DNA from: Xanthoparmelia taractica
Lineage: Eukaryota > Ascomycota > Lecanoromycetes > Lecanorales > Parmeliaceae
Assembly (NCBI GenBank): GCA_033085395.1
Contig: JANQBS010000033.1
Span: forward strand, 124,001-188,000
DNA: 64,000 nucleotides
Direction: 5' to 3'
In this document: piece by piece, positions 10,539 through 22,100 of the stretch
How the letters are laid out: each line of letters starts with the position of its first letter
Numbering within the stretch: the first letter of the stretch is position 1
Notes under the pieces: generated by a model
Told to the model about the DNA's origin: nothing
Database searches by the model: none
Seen by the model: only the letters and a program-made list of their open reading frames with translations
Made by a program: the position numbers and the translations under genes

Positions 10539-11656
10539 TCAGACCTCCAGAACCATCCCCCTCGGCTGTCCCACCTTCGGCGGCGCGTACGTAAACCCCT
10601 CAACTCCCGCCCCCTTCCCCACGAACCTCTCCTCCCACGCCTTCCCCGTCTTCAGCTCAAAGAAACCCCGAAAAGCATCCCACGCCGTCTCCCACGAGCT
10701 CCCAACCGGCGCCAACATCTCCCCCGTCGGCGCCTGCCCGGGAGAACTATACCGGGCGTAGCAGGCGTAGTACTTTGGCGTAGCATGGGACTCGAACAGC
10801 TGCAACCTCTGAGCGCGGGGACGGCGGACGCGGGCGCGGGCGCGGGGGGACAGGGGCACGGTGGGGAAGATTGGGGTTGTGATGATGGGGTTTGGGGGGA
10901 TGTGGCGTTTGTGGGGGGGGGTGTAGCCGGGGGGGGTGGAGGGGTGGCACACCTTGAGGGCGAAGCGGTCGTTTTTGTTGATGAGGAGGTTGGTGCGGGC
11001 GAGGGTGATGTCGTAGGGGAAGGCGGTGCTGTCTTGGTAGATGTGGTAGCCGTCTGGTGGGGGGGGTGGAGGAAGGGTTAGTGGCGGATGTGGGGAAAAA
11101 GAAACCCGTTTTGGCTGGCGACGTACCGGAGAACATTTCCTCTTTGAATTCCTTGCAGCCTTTTTCAAACTTCTCCACTGGGAAGCCAGTCAGATATCTA
11201 TACCCAGCACACACCAAAACGCTTGGTAACTTACTGCCCTTTTCGATGTTCTCCTTCCTGACGGCTTCTTTCTTCTCTTTGGTTTCCCTGGCACACTTGA
11301 CCAAAGGAGCCATGAGGTATTCGAACTCTCTCATGGGACGCTCCTTCATCAAGGTGTCCTCCAACCAATCCCAGGAGACGATCTTGACAGTCCTGAGTCG
11401 GCGCGCCTTTTGGACTAGGAAAATTTCAAATCAGTATGCTTCAACCTGACTTGGGAGGCCAAGATGCCGTACCCATTGCCACATCCTTCTTGAAGTGTTT
11501 CTTGCTGCAAACGAGGTGCGTGACCTGGGAAGAGACATCATGAGCAACGGTGCCCCCGTTTACATGTATCCATTTCCGAATCTGTTCCAACGAGCGCTGC
11601 TCTCCGAAGTAGCCGGTGATCGCTATAGTAAAGCGTTTCAGCGGTTGTTTCCCCAT
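10539..11656 (-). CDS. BRCT-WGR domain nuclear protein, 309 aa
   Basis: Four minus-strand exons: 11656-11473, 11414-11235, 11177-11127 and 11053-10539; introns are GT-AG and every junction keeps the frame. Residues about 5-90 form a BRCT domain: RFTIAITGYFGEQ, the GGTVAHDVSSQVTHLVC core, and the hallmark Trp in KIVSWDWLEDTLM. A basic, Lys/Glu-rich linker follows. Residues about 137-300 resemble a WGR domain, starting YHIYQDSTAFPYDITLARTN and ending AWDAFRGFFELKTGKAWEERF. The central part is Pro-rich. BRCT plus WGR is the N-terminal layout of fungal poly(ADP-ribose) polymerases, but no catalytic domain follows. A nuclear, DNA-damage-related binding role is inferred. The Gly/Cys-rich strand bias here makes false open frames on the plus strand. 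Confidence 0.82.
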
Positions 11657-12597
11657 CGTCGACCGACATGACGTGTAGCGGCTTCCCTTTTGCATCGCTG
11701 AGGTCTTGGACTGATCTGCAGGCAAGACGCAGAGATGCAACCGCAAGTCAATGTCGTCACAGAAGCTAGTGCAGGAGTCGTGAAAGCATATGGATCTCCG
11801 TAGGGGCGCTGTATCGAATGACACGCGGAGGCGCCCAAGTGAGGCAGTCAATCGAGGGTCTAGATCCAAAGAATTAGTCTGACGATTTGCCAGGAGCACG
11901 TTGCGAATTATGCGGACGAACAATTTGTCGATTCACTGGTTAGAGCGTTTGCATGAATTTGCAGGAAGCAAAGGAGGACGATTGCGGCAATCAATGGCCT
12001 CGATCCGTGAGCTATTGCCTGACACTTGAGACTAATGATGTGAGGTATATGGTGCCGTCAATGCAATGGGAGGTTGGTCATAAAGCCGCCAAGTCGCTAA
12101 CAAAGTCCAAAGTGAAAGCAAAGCAAGTTGGATGGAGGCAATTTGTTGCAAAGGTTGCGGGGGCCCAGTACTCCTGGCCTGCAGTTATGCTCCTAATGAA
12201 CAGTATCAGCAATAACACTAGGATGTATCGTCGATCTGGCTGGCTACCCAAAAAGTGTAGCTCAAGTGGTGGAAGTGGGAGATTGAGTAGAATTGTGATT
12301 GAAAAAGTAGAACCCCTCCCAGCGAGGCTGCCAAGACTCAGAAAGTGAGATAGAGTGCCCCTGGCAGAGCATGAAGGCTGAGAGACATGTAGCTGAGAGT
12401 CTATTTGAGATATCAGCAACTAACAGTCAAGACGAATCAAGAGCCTGCTCCGCTGCTTCCAAAATGCTCAAGCGCAGGTATAAAATGAAGAAGTGAAGAC
12501 GGTTTCATGTAAGTGTTCTGCAGGCTATGTAACCGAGATGTCAACTGAAGACAACGACCATCTTCACGAGAAATGCTTTTGATACTTGCCAAACCGC
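11657..12597. other. Intergenic region
   Basis: Contains the promoter of the BRCT-WGR gene (start 11656) and the trpC 3' UTR side. Open frames at 11953-12348 (+) and 12078-12419 (-) overlap each other and show no family features. Nothing else recognised. Confidence 0.45.
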
Positions 12598-15249
12598 TCA
12601 TCTCTCCGAAGCGTCTTTTGCAGCCTTGACAAACCCCTGGATTCTTTCGAGACTCTGTGACCCATTTTCCTCCACGCCACTGCTTACATCAACAGCCACG
12701 ACTTGTGAGGAGTATTCGGAGAGATCGCCAAGGACACCTTTCACATTATCGGGATCTAGACCACCAGCCAGTACCACCCGGAGACCCTCATCCAGCCCAA
12801 GTACAGACTTGATCGCACTTGCATCGAGTCTTTGTCCAGTCCCACCAGAAGCAGAATCAAGTAATGGGAGAGCATGATAGCCTCTTCGACGTATACCCTG
12901 ATCATGAGGCCCAAAACGGCGAATGACTGGGATTGGTATCAGTGTTGCCCATTCAATAGGTTCCGAACCGTGGAGTTGAACGGCGTCAAGATTCAACAGC
13001 TTAATCTGATCGAGGACATAAGATAGAGGCTGATTCTGGAAGACTCCCACAAGCAAGGCTCGGTCCTCGCGGCTAAAGAACTTTGCGGTATGTTCGAAGT
13101 ACGGACTAGATGTTATAGAATGCTCATTGGGCGTTGGACTTCGCTTTGTCTTATACTTTGAAGTCAAGCGCACAGCCTTAGCGATTGCAAGGGCGGATTC
13201 TGTTGAGACGCAACGTTTCCGACCTTCCACCAAGATGATGCCGATCATATCTGCTCCTGCTTCAACGGCTACTCTGGCAGCTTCTGGTGTTCGAGTGCCG
13301 CAAATTTTGACCAAGATACCATGTCTTTCATGACCATGACCATGACCATGGTCAGTGGGTCGAGAAGACCCTAGTAAGCGGTTGGCGAACTCATCGGGCC
13401 TTGCAGCCTTCATCAGTGCTTCCCCAACCAAAACTGCACCAACACCTTGCGATTGATAGGATTTGACATCATTGGCACCAGAGATGCCAGACAGCGCGCA
13501 GACAATTGTCCCTTTTGGAACCTTGTCCATCAGACGGCTGGTGGTCTCAAGGTCCACTTTGAAAGTCGTCAAATCCCTATTGTTAACTCCAATAACCTGC
13601 GCACCGAGCTGAATGGCTATCTCCATCTCATCAGGGGTATTTACCTCGACGAGCGGCTCCATTCCAAGGCTTTTGGAGAACAAGTATAACTTCTTCAGCG
13701 TCTCTTCATCCAGCATCTTTACGATGAGAAGCACGCTGTCACAGCCAGCTAATCGACCCTCCAGTATCTGGTACTCATCGAAGACAAATTCTTTTCTCAG
13801 CACGGCAGGACGATTTGGCGTCCCCTCAAGGCTTTGCCTGACAGCCCGTAAATCTTCTACGCTGCCTTTGAACCATTCTGGCTCGGTCAATACTGAGATT
13901 ACGCTTGCCCCTGCCAGAGCATACTTCCTTGCTTGCTCAGCAGCGCAGATATCAGGCGCGATGTCGCCTTTCGATGGCGACGCTCGCTTGATCTCAGCCA
14001 TCAGCGACAGAGAGTATTTTGATTTTCGAAGTCTTTCAGGAAACGAAATCTGGGGAGGAGCTAGATCTAAATTATATGAGGCTTGAAGATCAGACGGTCG
14101 CTGCGAAGGGATTTGCTTCTGTGCCTCGATTGCGCTTTTTCTATGCGCAAATATCTCGTCCATTATTGAAGGCTTCTTCTGTCCATTGAGCGCAGGTATC
14201 GAAGTTTTGGTCGCAGCTAAATTGTTACTGTCCTTGCCAGACCCTTTGACGTGAATACCACCAGCTCTTTTTGCCTGAAATCTCTCATTTTCTTTCCATG
14301 TGCCGCCTTGCATCAACAGGAAATTCCTAAATATCGCTCTGCCCTCGGCTGTAAGGATACTTTCCGGATGGAATTGAACACCCTCAACTAAAAGCTCCTT
14401 GTGACGCACTCCCATGATAATGCTGGTCTCACGATGACGGCCACTAGCAACCCACGAGCTTACCTCCAAGCACTGAGGTAAAGTAGGATGTGTTCCAGCA
14501 AGAGAATGGTACCTCGTCACGGGGAGATCTTGAACAAGTCCTTCAAACAAGCCTTTGGAGTCGTGACGTAAAGGGGACGTCTTCCCATGTAGAATTACTC
14601 CAGTCTCTGCTACTTTCCCACCAAAGACAGAATAGATGACCTGCTCTCCCATACAAACCCCTAAGACAGGTACTTTACCAGAAAAGTAGCGAACTGCATC
14701 CTTACTGATTCCGGCATCCGTGTCTGGATGGCCTTTCAATGACGTTGTTTAGTACCGGGCACCAAATCAAGTGCTGGGTTAAGCTCACCAGGGCCGGGGC
14801 TCACTACCAGCTGGGTAGGTCTGATCGCGATGAGTTCGTCCAGCGAAATCTCATCATTGCGGTAAACCGTCACGTTGGCTCCCTCAAGTACCTAGACGCT
14901 AGTCAGAGGAATTGAAGTCGACCATTTTGACTTCAAGTTGGGTAGGTTGTACCAGATACTGATAGACACTAGAGACTGCGGAGTCAGCATACCTTGTTAA
15001 AGGGTCAAGTGGTAGTGTAGTCTCGGGCAAAGTTCTCAAGAGCGTATGGCATACTCCAAGAACGGCTTTTCGCTTATCATGTTCGAGGCACGTGTGGTCG
15101 GTTTGACTGGGAGGTGGCTCGTACGCATAGACTTACTTCCAGGTAAAGCTATCAAAATTATCAATGAGGACAACATTTGAAGCCGTTGGGATCCTAGGCG
15201 CAGCTTCTGGCTGGCTTGGTGAATGATCTATCAAATCGGCGCCGTTCAT
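12598..15249 (-). CDS. trpC: Trifunctional tryptophan biosynthesis protein TrpC (glutamine amidotransferase / IGPS / PRAI), 788 aa
   Basis: Four exons: 15249-15137, 14968-14953 (16 nt), 14891-14789 and 14732-12598. The frame holds only if the 16-nt exon is used; it supplies VYQYL in VLIDNFDSFTW-NVYQYL-VLEGANVTVYR. Domain 1 (about 25-235) is the anthranilate synthase glutamine amidotransferase: SPGPGHPDTDAG, nucleophile Cys104 in GVCMG, and GVQFHPES. Domain 2 (about 265-525) is indole-3-glycerol phosphate synthase: LMAEIKRASPSKGDI, VLRKEFVFDEYQI, VIGVNNRDLTTF. Domain 3 (about 550-785) is phosphoribosylanthranilate isomerase: VKICGTRTPEAARVAVEAG, AVQLHGSEP and VLAGGLDPDNV. A His-Gly repeat (HGHGHGH) links domains 2 and 3. 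Domain 1 works with the separate TrpE subunit. Cytosolic. Divergent from nup192. Confidence 0.96.
13329..13351 (+). repeat. Hexanucleotide CATGAC repeat inside trpC
   Basis: Nearly four copies of CATGAC in tandem; on the coding (minus) strand this encodes the alternating His-Gly segment between the IGPS and PRAI domains. Confidence 0.85.
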
Positions 15250-15534
15250 TGTTGCAGAGACTTTTGGTGGCTAGAGTTTGTTTCCTACGATAACTAGAAC
15301 CGATGCTCCGCTGTTAAGTGGGAAATTTTGTGTTGATCGGTGCAGATGTTGTGTTTGATGGCACTACCATCACGGCAGAGACTATCTTACATTTGAACCA
15401 TTACTAGTGCCTATAAAATACGATAGATTACAGTCGCGCAATCTCGCGTTTTCACGGATTCTCTAACAACAGCTTCGGCTTCAGGTAATTGCCAGTTCTG
15501 TGCGGGAGCTTGGAGTTGTCGCCCAGATGCCTTG
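15250..15534. promoter_or_regulatory. Shared divergent promoter region of trpC and nup192
   Basis: 285 bp separate the start codons of trpC (minus) and nup192 (plus), so both promoters must lie here or overlap the 5' ends of the genes. I could not identify a defined regulatory motif with confidence. Confidence 0.5.
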
Positions 15535-18500
15535 ATGGCACCAATCGGAGAGGCCTATTTTCCGCCTCTCGACAAATGCTTCAGCGGCGAGCATCAACTA
15601 TTGTACGCAATCCCAGGGACCTTGAGTATACATGGTGCTAATTGGAATACAGGTCTTGGAAGGCTACTTATGTAGCGCTCTCTCAGTTGCAAGGTGAAGC
15701 CGATAACGGATCTCTTAGGCGACATCTCACAGATCCACAAACGATTCAACTACTCGCGCACTCGTCTTCACCCTATTCCGCGCCCACTTCGCAAACCAAA
15801 TCTACCTTTGACACCAAGACCTCTTCCATTCATGTTCAACCATCTGGTAACCCGCGCTATGATATCGCGCAGATTAAAGAAGACACTCTATGGCTCAGCA
15901 AAGAGACTAAGGTCGACGAGGTCTCGGCATTGAGGATAGCTGTCTTGGAATGGCAAACAAGGCCAGCCGTCCAGCTGCTTCGGGGCAGTCTGGTCGACGA
16001 GATGGCGCCTCTGGCAGGTGGAGTAGGAGGAAGTCAGCTTCAGGCGTCGTTCTCTGCTGCCCCTTCGTTGCTGTTTGGCAAGTCGTTTGGAGCAGGGGCA
16101 AATGCGCCCGCCCCTTTCAATGATGCTGGCCCGCGGCGACGAAGATTGCTAGAGACGTATCTGTCCGAACGACGATACATCCTTAAGACTACTGAATACG
16201 TCACATTCGCAGCATCCTGCAAAGCCCAAGTTAGATCCCCAAATGATATCACGAACCAAGCATCTAGCTGGTTGGAAGAAGTAGGGACTGCAGTTTTTAC
16301 TACCTGGAAGGCTGAAGGATCAGCTCAAAGCAAGAGCCAGAACTTCGTTGCTGAAACCGTTGAAGCTTTGCGATCCCGAACAGAGAGCTTGATGAGGGGA
16401 AGTGGATGGCTTTCAGAGGAAAGCCAGGAGGAGGAGATCGAGCTCGCTTGGGCCAGAAATCAGATCCTGGATATGATACATATTATGCAGATCCTCCTCG
16501 TTCGGCTTGACTCATCTTTGACGGAGTTGATAACTCCTGATTTAATTCTTCCTTGGTATAGACTAATGAACGAATACGGCTTTTATGATAGCCTGCAGCT
16601 GGTGAGCGGGTAAACAGCAACGTTATCTCTTGGGTGCTGACGAATCTGTTAGCCGCATCCTGCACTACAGGGTTACTACGACTTGCCTCTACGATCAATC
16701 ACAGCTCTCGTCTCGTTATCTATCCTTGACATTCCTTCGGCACTCGAATCGCTTGATCAGTCTTTTGCTGCGGGGGTCTCGACAGGCTCGGAGGGCAGCC
16801 CACCCTACGTACTCAACTCCGTCGCGGTCAACGAGCTGAATGACATATTCACTGGTGCTGCTCATCTAAAGACGTCTAGCCCGTCTGTCTTAGCTTGGAG
16901 CATCATCCTTTACAAACTAAGAGAACATGCCCTTGCTGCCCGAGAATCAAAAGAAGTCAGACAGTCGCTTGGTGCAACCGACAGGTACAACAGAGCGGAT
17001 TCTTCTGATACCGATGGCGCCGAGCGATCATCAGCGAGCATTATGCGGCGTCGTTCCTCCACGGGCAGCGATTCATCGCAGCAATCAACTCTCCTGGAGG
17101 AGATATACGACTCGGTGTCCCTTACGACTACTGATGGAGGTGACCAAGTTGCTCTCTTGGCAGCTAGTGCAGTAGATGAGTGCAAGGTCTTGGAAATTAT
17201 AACAACCATAGCTGTTGAGTACTGCACTCCTTTTGGGTTCGAACATGGAGGCAAACCTGGCCAGAGAATGCGTAGCATGCTACTTGATCTGATCCGAGGC
17301 TGTGTTCCCTTTGTTGGATACCAGCCGACGTTGCTGATAGCGACATTGGCATTGCTCACTGGATCAGAGCGCTACTGGGAGACAGTGGATCGATCCACGG
17401 ACAATCACAGGTTCGAGCCAGGCGCTAACTTCATGAAAGATGTTGTGCTCAATAGGATGATCTGGAGGCCAGCTCTGGTTCGATTTCCATACGAGACGTC
17501 ACCCTTCTTACAGCTATGTAGGGCACTGACTCCTCTTCGTGACGGCAGAGATCCTGAACAGCCTCCCATATGGGATGAGCTCGAAGAGCTCGACTCTTTC
17601 ACTTATCGACTGCCCGCGCACTTCGAATCATATGAACCCGTTCGCACACAAGAGGACGAAGACTTTCTTCAATTGACGACAAGTCTGAGTATCGCGGTAG
17701 GCCCTGATCTGGGGAGGTCTATGGCTCAATATAATGGAAATGACAAGATGTCGCGCGCCGCAACAGACCTCGCTCAACCCCTCAACATGTTCGTGCTGCC
17801 TTCCGACACACAGGGTAGAATTATCTCAAGCGGAAAGCCGTTTGTTGTAATGTGGCACCACTCTTATTCTGCCTTGACGTATATGGGTCGACTACTTCAG
17901 TGTGCATCTAAGGTAGACTTGTCTGCAAGCGAATTAAAGTCTACCTTTTCAATGGAAATCGTGGGAGAAATTATTGGTCTGATCACGGCTATGCTCTCAT
18001 CAGCTGCAAGCAATGGTCTCTCAGAGCAGTCTTCGACATCCTCTGCGGAATCTTCAGAATCAATACTCAGAGGTGCAAGCGATGGCCTCGACAGAAACCA
18101 AGACGTTATCTCGGTAATTTTCGAGATATTTGAGAAAGAGCTGTACAGACGTGGCAAAATATCAGAGCATATGGAATCCTCTGAGCTCCTTATCCATTGC
18201 GTTCAATTCGCTTTCGCCCTACTGCAATTCAAGCCTGACAGAGTTTGGCCCTTCCTTGGTAGGAGTGGCCTTTTAGGCATAGACAAAGATGGAGGTCAAC
18301 TCAGTGCTGTCGTAGCGACTCAGGAGATGCTCTTGGGTCGCTATGATTTCTTGCTCGGATGCATACGCCTCTTCGAAGCGCTCATTGAAGATGCGATTAC
18401 TCACGTAGTATCTCGTAACGTTCCTTCGAAGGCAGTCACACGCTTCGGAGATACTACCTCGTTGGGAGCTGGAGTATCTCGCGTTGCGATGGAAAAGGTA

Positions 18501-21335
18501 CTCGAAAGTCTAACGCGGACAATGATCGAGGTCTTCGAATCCACAATGAATTGGAAATTTGTCGAACAATGGGAACGAATGGAAATCAACACCCGCCTAT
18601 GTTCGATATTTCACAAGATATTGAGTTATTGCTTCAATACAAATGATAATCCAGAAATTTCACAGAAGCTGACCGGGCCGCTTGCACCAGCAGCCGAGTA
18701 CATCATCAGCGTCTTTTTGTCCAAATCGAATGCAGATGTCACGGTGCTCCCTTTGTTACATATTCTAGGTGAAGGTATAGCGACTCCCGGTACAACTTTA
18801 CCCACGCGTGGGATGCAGTACTGGACCTCTCAAGTTAGAGAGGCGCTGAAGATAACTAGCACATTGATTCGACTCAACAGATTGCTGCTACAACCACCTT
18901 CTCACCTCGAAGACCAAATGTTCAAATCCGTCTCTATACTCGCGAAGGTGTACACAGCACATGAAAGCTACAGACTACCTGCTGTGGAGCTGTTCGAATC
19001 TCTTGTGTGCTCCGCAGCCGCTACCAGTCAACAGCCTCCTTCACTCTTAGGGCATTTAGGCCAAGACGCTGCAAGCCACTTTCTTGAAATGCTCTCGATG
19101 CTCGATCAACCGATCAATAATGACGCTTTATCATCAGCTATCTGGAGATTACTCTCTGCAGTTGTAAGCAAGCGCCAGCAGTGGTTCGCCATCTTCGTTT
19201 TGACTGGTAATACTCCTCGAGAATCTTTCAAAGACAGATGGAATGGCGCTGCTTTGAATTCGCGGCGATCCGAACCTATATTGAATACTGCTTTGGATGG
19301 TCTTTGCAACATTGAGAGGTTGGAGCCACGGAAAGCCCTGAGCATGCTCGAGTTTGTGGCTCTCGCCGCAGACTTCTGGCCCTGGGTGTTGACGACTATT
19401 GCTCAGCATCCTCATTTTATGAAGGCGATATCAGAGTATGGAGCTCATATAGGATCGTTAACTGCAACCGCACGGAGGAAAGCATACAAGACGTCCTCAG
19501 ACTACAACAGCCCACAGATTTTATCCTTTGTGGCAGACATACTCACACTATACTCTAACTATAAACAGCAAATGAACGACCAGAAGTTTCACAAGTGGAT
19601 TGTCCCACATCTCGCGTATCTCATAAAGAATGCAATTTCGCCGCCGAGTTACAGTGTATCTTTACACGCAAACCTCCGTCGAAATTTCAAATCGAAATTC
19701 TTTGGGTGTAATCTCGAAGATTTCAAAAGGACATCTTTGAACCGGACCCAACTTGGCGACTCTTTCTTTTATGACCTCGAGCTTGCAAACAAGATACTAG
19801 GAGATGACCCTTGGTGGGTAGGGAAGAAAGGCGAAGGCTTCGCTGAAGAGGTCAGAAGGGCAAATGTTGACTTGTCAGTGGTGGAGGCTCAGATAGTAAG
19901 CTTATTATCCCTCGTCTGGAAATGCAAACATTGATAAGTCGCTCAACAGAACCTTTTCCTGAGTTGGAAGTCTCTGCTTGTGGAACTGAGCGGACCTTTG
20001 GCTACGGAACCCAAATTTCGGAAGATAATGGCAGTGGCCGTCAGCGATAGCCTCAAGGCAAACACTGAAAATCAATTGCCTGAAATCATCTTTCAGAGGC
20101 TCGCACAATCACGGGCAGACTTGGCCTTCACCTTGCTACAGCGATTAGTCGAAGTCAAGTCTACTGAAGTCGAAGTCAAGGCCATATTATCAGTGGCCTG
20201 GAATGCTCTTCGAAGACATGACCCCAACGTGGGTTCTGCCTTGAATGGAGACCGTGCAGACTACTATAGAGTGCTTCTCAAAATCCTATACCTGGCCCTT
20301 CAACCTCATGTTGTAGATGCTGGTTCGGCGTCCCCAGAAGACCTGAACGCCTCGACTGCTAAAGGCTCAACGGCACGATCACAATCCAGGTCCAATGTTC
20401 AAATTGGTCTCGAGATCCTTAGCACGGTAGTAGCCCAAGGGTTTCGCTCCCTGACTATCATCCTCCATGACTCACCTACGCTGGTTCAACCTTCTGATTT
20501 TTCCCTCATTACAGCAATCCTCCGCTCCGTTCTTCACATTCCCAGCCTCTCCCGGAACACCGCCCACCTCATCTCTGCCTTCTCTGATTCTCAAACAGCG
20601 CGCTGCGCATCTACTCTTCTCAGTTGGGCAGACCAGCTCGCTACAAATGGCGACCCTATCTACGGCGAACTTAGCATTCTCTTCCTTCTCGAAATGTCTA
20701 GCGTACCAGCTCTCGCTGAGTCTCTTGCTGTTGAAGACGTCATGGCTCAGATTGCGTCCGCTAGCCTCATTCGCGTGCTGCAACGCAGAGCTTTCGGACC
20801 ATTTGATCAGCCAGTGCGAATGTACAGCATCTGGGCCCGCGGTGTACTTCCACTCCTGCTCAACCTCCTTCATGCAGTCGGTCCACCAATTGCATTTGAG
20901 GTCTCCGCTGCCCTCAACCAATTCCCAAATCAGCTTGCGCGTGCATCCAATGCCTTCACTAGCAGCCCTCGCACCTCCGCGAAGGATCCGACGGGATACA
21001 TTACTCTAGGAATGGCGTCAGAAGCTCTGACCCTTTCGCTGATAGCTACCATCCTCCAGACTTTCCGGGAGGCAGGCCCTAGCGCGGCTGTTATCCCCAG
21101 CGAGATTGAAGAGGTGAAATGGGACAAAGGGCAGGTGAAAGAGGAAGTGGAGGGATGGCTACAGAGAAGAGGGACGTTGAGTGAGAAGATTGTGCCTTCT
21201 GATGAAAAGGAAGAAGGATGGAGCAAGCAGAAGCCTGTAAGTGGAACTGGAGGGAATGAGAACAGGTTGGAGGAGAGAGTCGTCGAGGAAATGCAGGGGA
21301 TACTTGCCATCTTACGGGGGAATGGCGGTGAATAA
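15535..21335 (+). CDS. nup192: Nucleoporin Nup192 (Nup205 homologue), 1881 aa
   Basis: Four exons: 15535-15602, 15653-16601, 16653-19895 and 19950-21335, with introns of 50, 51 and 54 bp. Junctions read HQL-LSWKATYVALSQLQ, DSLQL-PHPALQGYYDLPL and VVEAQI-NLFLSWKSLLVEL. It is an inner-ring scaffold nucleoporin of the nuclear pore complex, built from alpha-helical repeats, and the length suits the Nup192/Nup205 family. Conserved landmarks are ALRIAVLEWQTRPAVQLLRG near residue 110, DDPWWVGKKGEGFAEEV near 1385, and the helical C-terminal third. A Ser-rich insertion sits around 445-460 of the mature frame (SAASNGLSEQSSTSSAESS). Partners in other fungi are Nic96, Nup53 and Nup188. It is transcribed away from trpC. 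Confidence 0.93.
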
Positions 21336-22100
21336 TGAGGTTCTGGTACACGTCTAGCGTTGCTAAGTTTGTTCATTCACCTTTCCCTGGATCTGAATGA
21401 AAGTTTAGCACTGCAGTTGGCGTTGGAAGCTCTGGAGATAGCATGGATTTGAAGTCAAGCGACTTGAAGAGCGACCTTCTTGCATGGAAGGAATGGGAGG
21501 GCACAACCTGATAGAATTCCAATACCCAAGATAGTTCTATTGAAGCATTCTGGATCAGGCTTCATGATTGTAACTGAATGCTAAGAACTCCTCTTACAAC
21601 TGACATTCCACATCAAATGCGGGAAAATTTGCCAAAGTAGTGCAGACACACTAAGAAGAGTGCTTTTTGTATCTTTTTCACACCACTCCATCTCACCTTC
21701 GATTATCCCATCCACAAATCGGCCAACAGACATCCAATTTCGAACCTCGGTCAAATTGTCTTTCATCTATGCCATTTATGTCAGCTATCTTGTGTGGATA
21801 TAGATTTAATCCTGCTCCTTTCAAGAAAGCCAGGTAAATAAATATGAGCACCAACAACCCACCCTCAGCTGCTGCAACGGCAAGAGCATTGGAAGCAACA
21901 CAGAGCCTTAAAAGGAGCGTGGCTGCAGCATTCGATGGTGAGCATCACACTCTTTCATTGGCAATCTCCAACGTACTTTTCTCCCCCTCATGTGTGCGTG
22001 AAAAGGCCTGCTAGGCGCATTTCTTCCGAGCCTTTCCTTATGTACCCATATTCCAACAACGCATATATACCACCCAGCTTCCTCCGCAACCATTTTGACA
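21336..22100. other. Intergenic region and 5' region of ssn3, with a possible upstream exon
   Basis: Holds the nup192 3' end and ssn3 promoter. An ATG at 21844 opens MSTNNPPSAAATARALEA and reaches a good donor (GTGAGC at 21938); an acceptor at 22005 would join it in frame, through LLGAFLPSLSL, to the ssn3 ATG at 22101. Whether it is coding, a separate small gene or leader is undecided. Confidence 0.4.

Noticed and set aside
9977..10603. 208-codon minus-strand open frame
   Set aside because: No family resemblance; its end overlaps the better-supported spliced gene starting at 10003, and the rest is ordinary upstream sequence.
10785..11081. Gly/Val-rich plus-strand frame
   Set aside because: Antisense shadow of the GC-biased Pro-rich exon of the BRCT-WGR gene.
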